A stretch of 14,400 nt of DNA from contig QHPA01000269.1 in the NCBI GenBank assembly GCA_003218935.1, forward strand, positions 1-14,400, written 5' to 3'. The DNA is from Verrucomicrobiota bacterium. GTDB taxonomy: Bacteria > Verrucomicrobiota > Verrucomicrobiia > Limisphaerales > AV2. Positions 14,061-14,400 of the stretch are shown here, piece after piece; position 1 is the stretch's first letter, and the number at the start of each line of letters is the position of its first letter. Position numbers and translations under genes: made by a program. The notes under the pieces were generated by a model. The model did not search any database, was not told the origin of the DNA, and saw only the letters and a program-made list of their open reading frames with translations.

Positions 14061-14135
14061 CGTAGCGGCGTTTCGGCAGAGCGCCGCAATTGCTGGGAAC
14101 AACAGCCAGCGGCGCTCGGCCGAGACGCCGCTACG
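14061..14135. repeat. 27-bp palindrome downstream of the prepilin-like gene
   Basis: 14061-14087 pairs with 14109-14135 over 27 positions with two imperfect pairs, around a 21-nt loop. The arms read cgtagcggcgt...gagcgccgc. It begins 46 bases past the stop and could stop or stabilise the transcript, but there is no T-run, and it looks like another dispersed palindromic element. The rest of 14016-14358 holds no supported gene. Confidence 0.75.
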
Positions 14136-14284
14136 GGGAGGCGGTTCATGGAGAGCCTTTGGTGCGTGCATAGTCCTTTGGAAGTGCTGCAGTTAATGAC
14201 ATGCCGCGCTTCGATCGCCAATCGATTTTTTGGCAGGGAGCGTGTCGGGATGCCTCCAGGAACCCTGTGCGTCTGAACGCACAG

Positions 14285-14313
14285 TTGACTCTAAAACCCG
14301 GTCGGTCTAACGT
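14285..14313 (+). promoter_or_regulatory. Possible promoter of the gene at 14359
   Basis: ttgact (14285-14290), a 17-bp spacer and taacgt (14308-14313). The -35 region and the seven bases before it (aacgcac at 14276-14282) nearly match those of the prepilin-gene promoter, differing only at one base between them and at the last base of the box. The ATG is 45 bases past the -10 box. Confidence 0.4.
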
Positions 14314-14358
14314 TTCCGCAATGCCCTATCCCGTTTCGGTAGGAACAATTTAGATCTT

Positions 14359-14400
14359 ATGCGAACACTAAGAACTCCTATTCCTGCGTCACCGAAGATT
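14359..14400 (+). CDS. Possible start of a further gene (cut by the window end)
   Basis: An ATG opens 14 codons (MRTLRTPIPASPKI) to the window edge. Support comes only from the promoter-like boxes upstream and an aggaac string at 14341-14346, 12 bases before the ATG. The first three residues, MRT, are also those of the preceding prepilin-like protein. The product cannot be named. Confidence 0.35.
   Translation, partial: MRTLRTPIPASPKI

Overview
The window is GC-rich DNA that most resembles a Verrucomicrobiota genome of the Pedosphaerales/Limisphaerales kind. The reasons are a prepilin-type protein with an AFTLIELLVVIAIIAILAG start and an H-X9-DG tail, a giant secreted CARDB/Ig-like protein ending in a YQLQYTTNLS-type domain and FYRIQKP, an STN-plus-subtilase protein, and gene gaps filled with short dispersed repeats. 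This assignment is inference from protein style; no rRNA or tRNA gene was seen.

Layout. Bases 1-6442 (+) hold the 3' part of a giant surface or secreted protein of more than 2,100 residues, open at the left edge. It is broken twice: one base appears to be missing near 1530-1545, and the frame changes again at 4944/4945, where a 99-bp exact copy of an upstream segment replaces the middle of an Ig-like domain. Bases 6443-6706 are a hairpin-rich repeat. Next come two overlapping or abutting (+) genes: a HAD-Nudix fusion hydrolase (6707-7807) and folB, dihydroneopterin aldolase (7893-8240). A convergent (-) gene (8312-9754) encodes an exported STN-domain subtilase. Bases 9755-10251 are repeat-rich and without a convincing gene. 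Then follow a fumarylacetoacetate-hydrolase-family enzyme (10252-11007), prolyl-tRNA synthetase split by a frameshift and apparent internal deletion (11092-12727), a repeat-mosaic gap (12728-13178), a prepilin-like protein (13179-14015), a large palindrome, and the probable start of another gene (14359-).

How the genes may work together. The one functional pairing that stands out is HAD-Nudix with folB. In folate synthesis, dihydroneopterin triphosphate must lose pyrophosphate (a Nudix step) and then phosphate (a phosphatase step) before FolB acts. A two-domain protein next to folB could supply both. This is a hypothesis, weakened by a Ser in the position of the usual second catalytic Asp of the HAD domain.

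Two other themes deserve attention. First, three long genes (giant protein, subtilase, proS) each lack an internal stretch of roughly 30-65 residues compared with their families, two of them with frame changes. An assembly or amplification artefact is the simplest reading and should be excluded before any biology is inferred. Second, the DNA carries three different 7-bp tandem repeats, one inside proS in frame and one forming a nested inverted repeat over the proS start codon.
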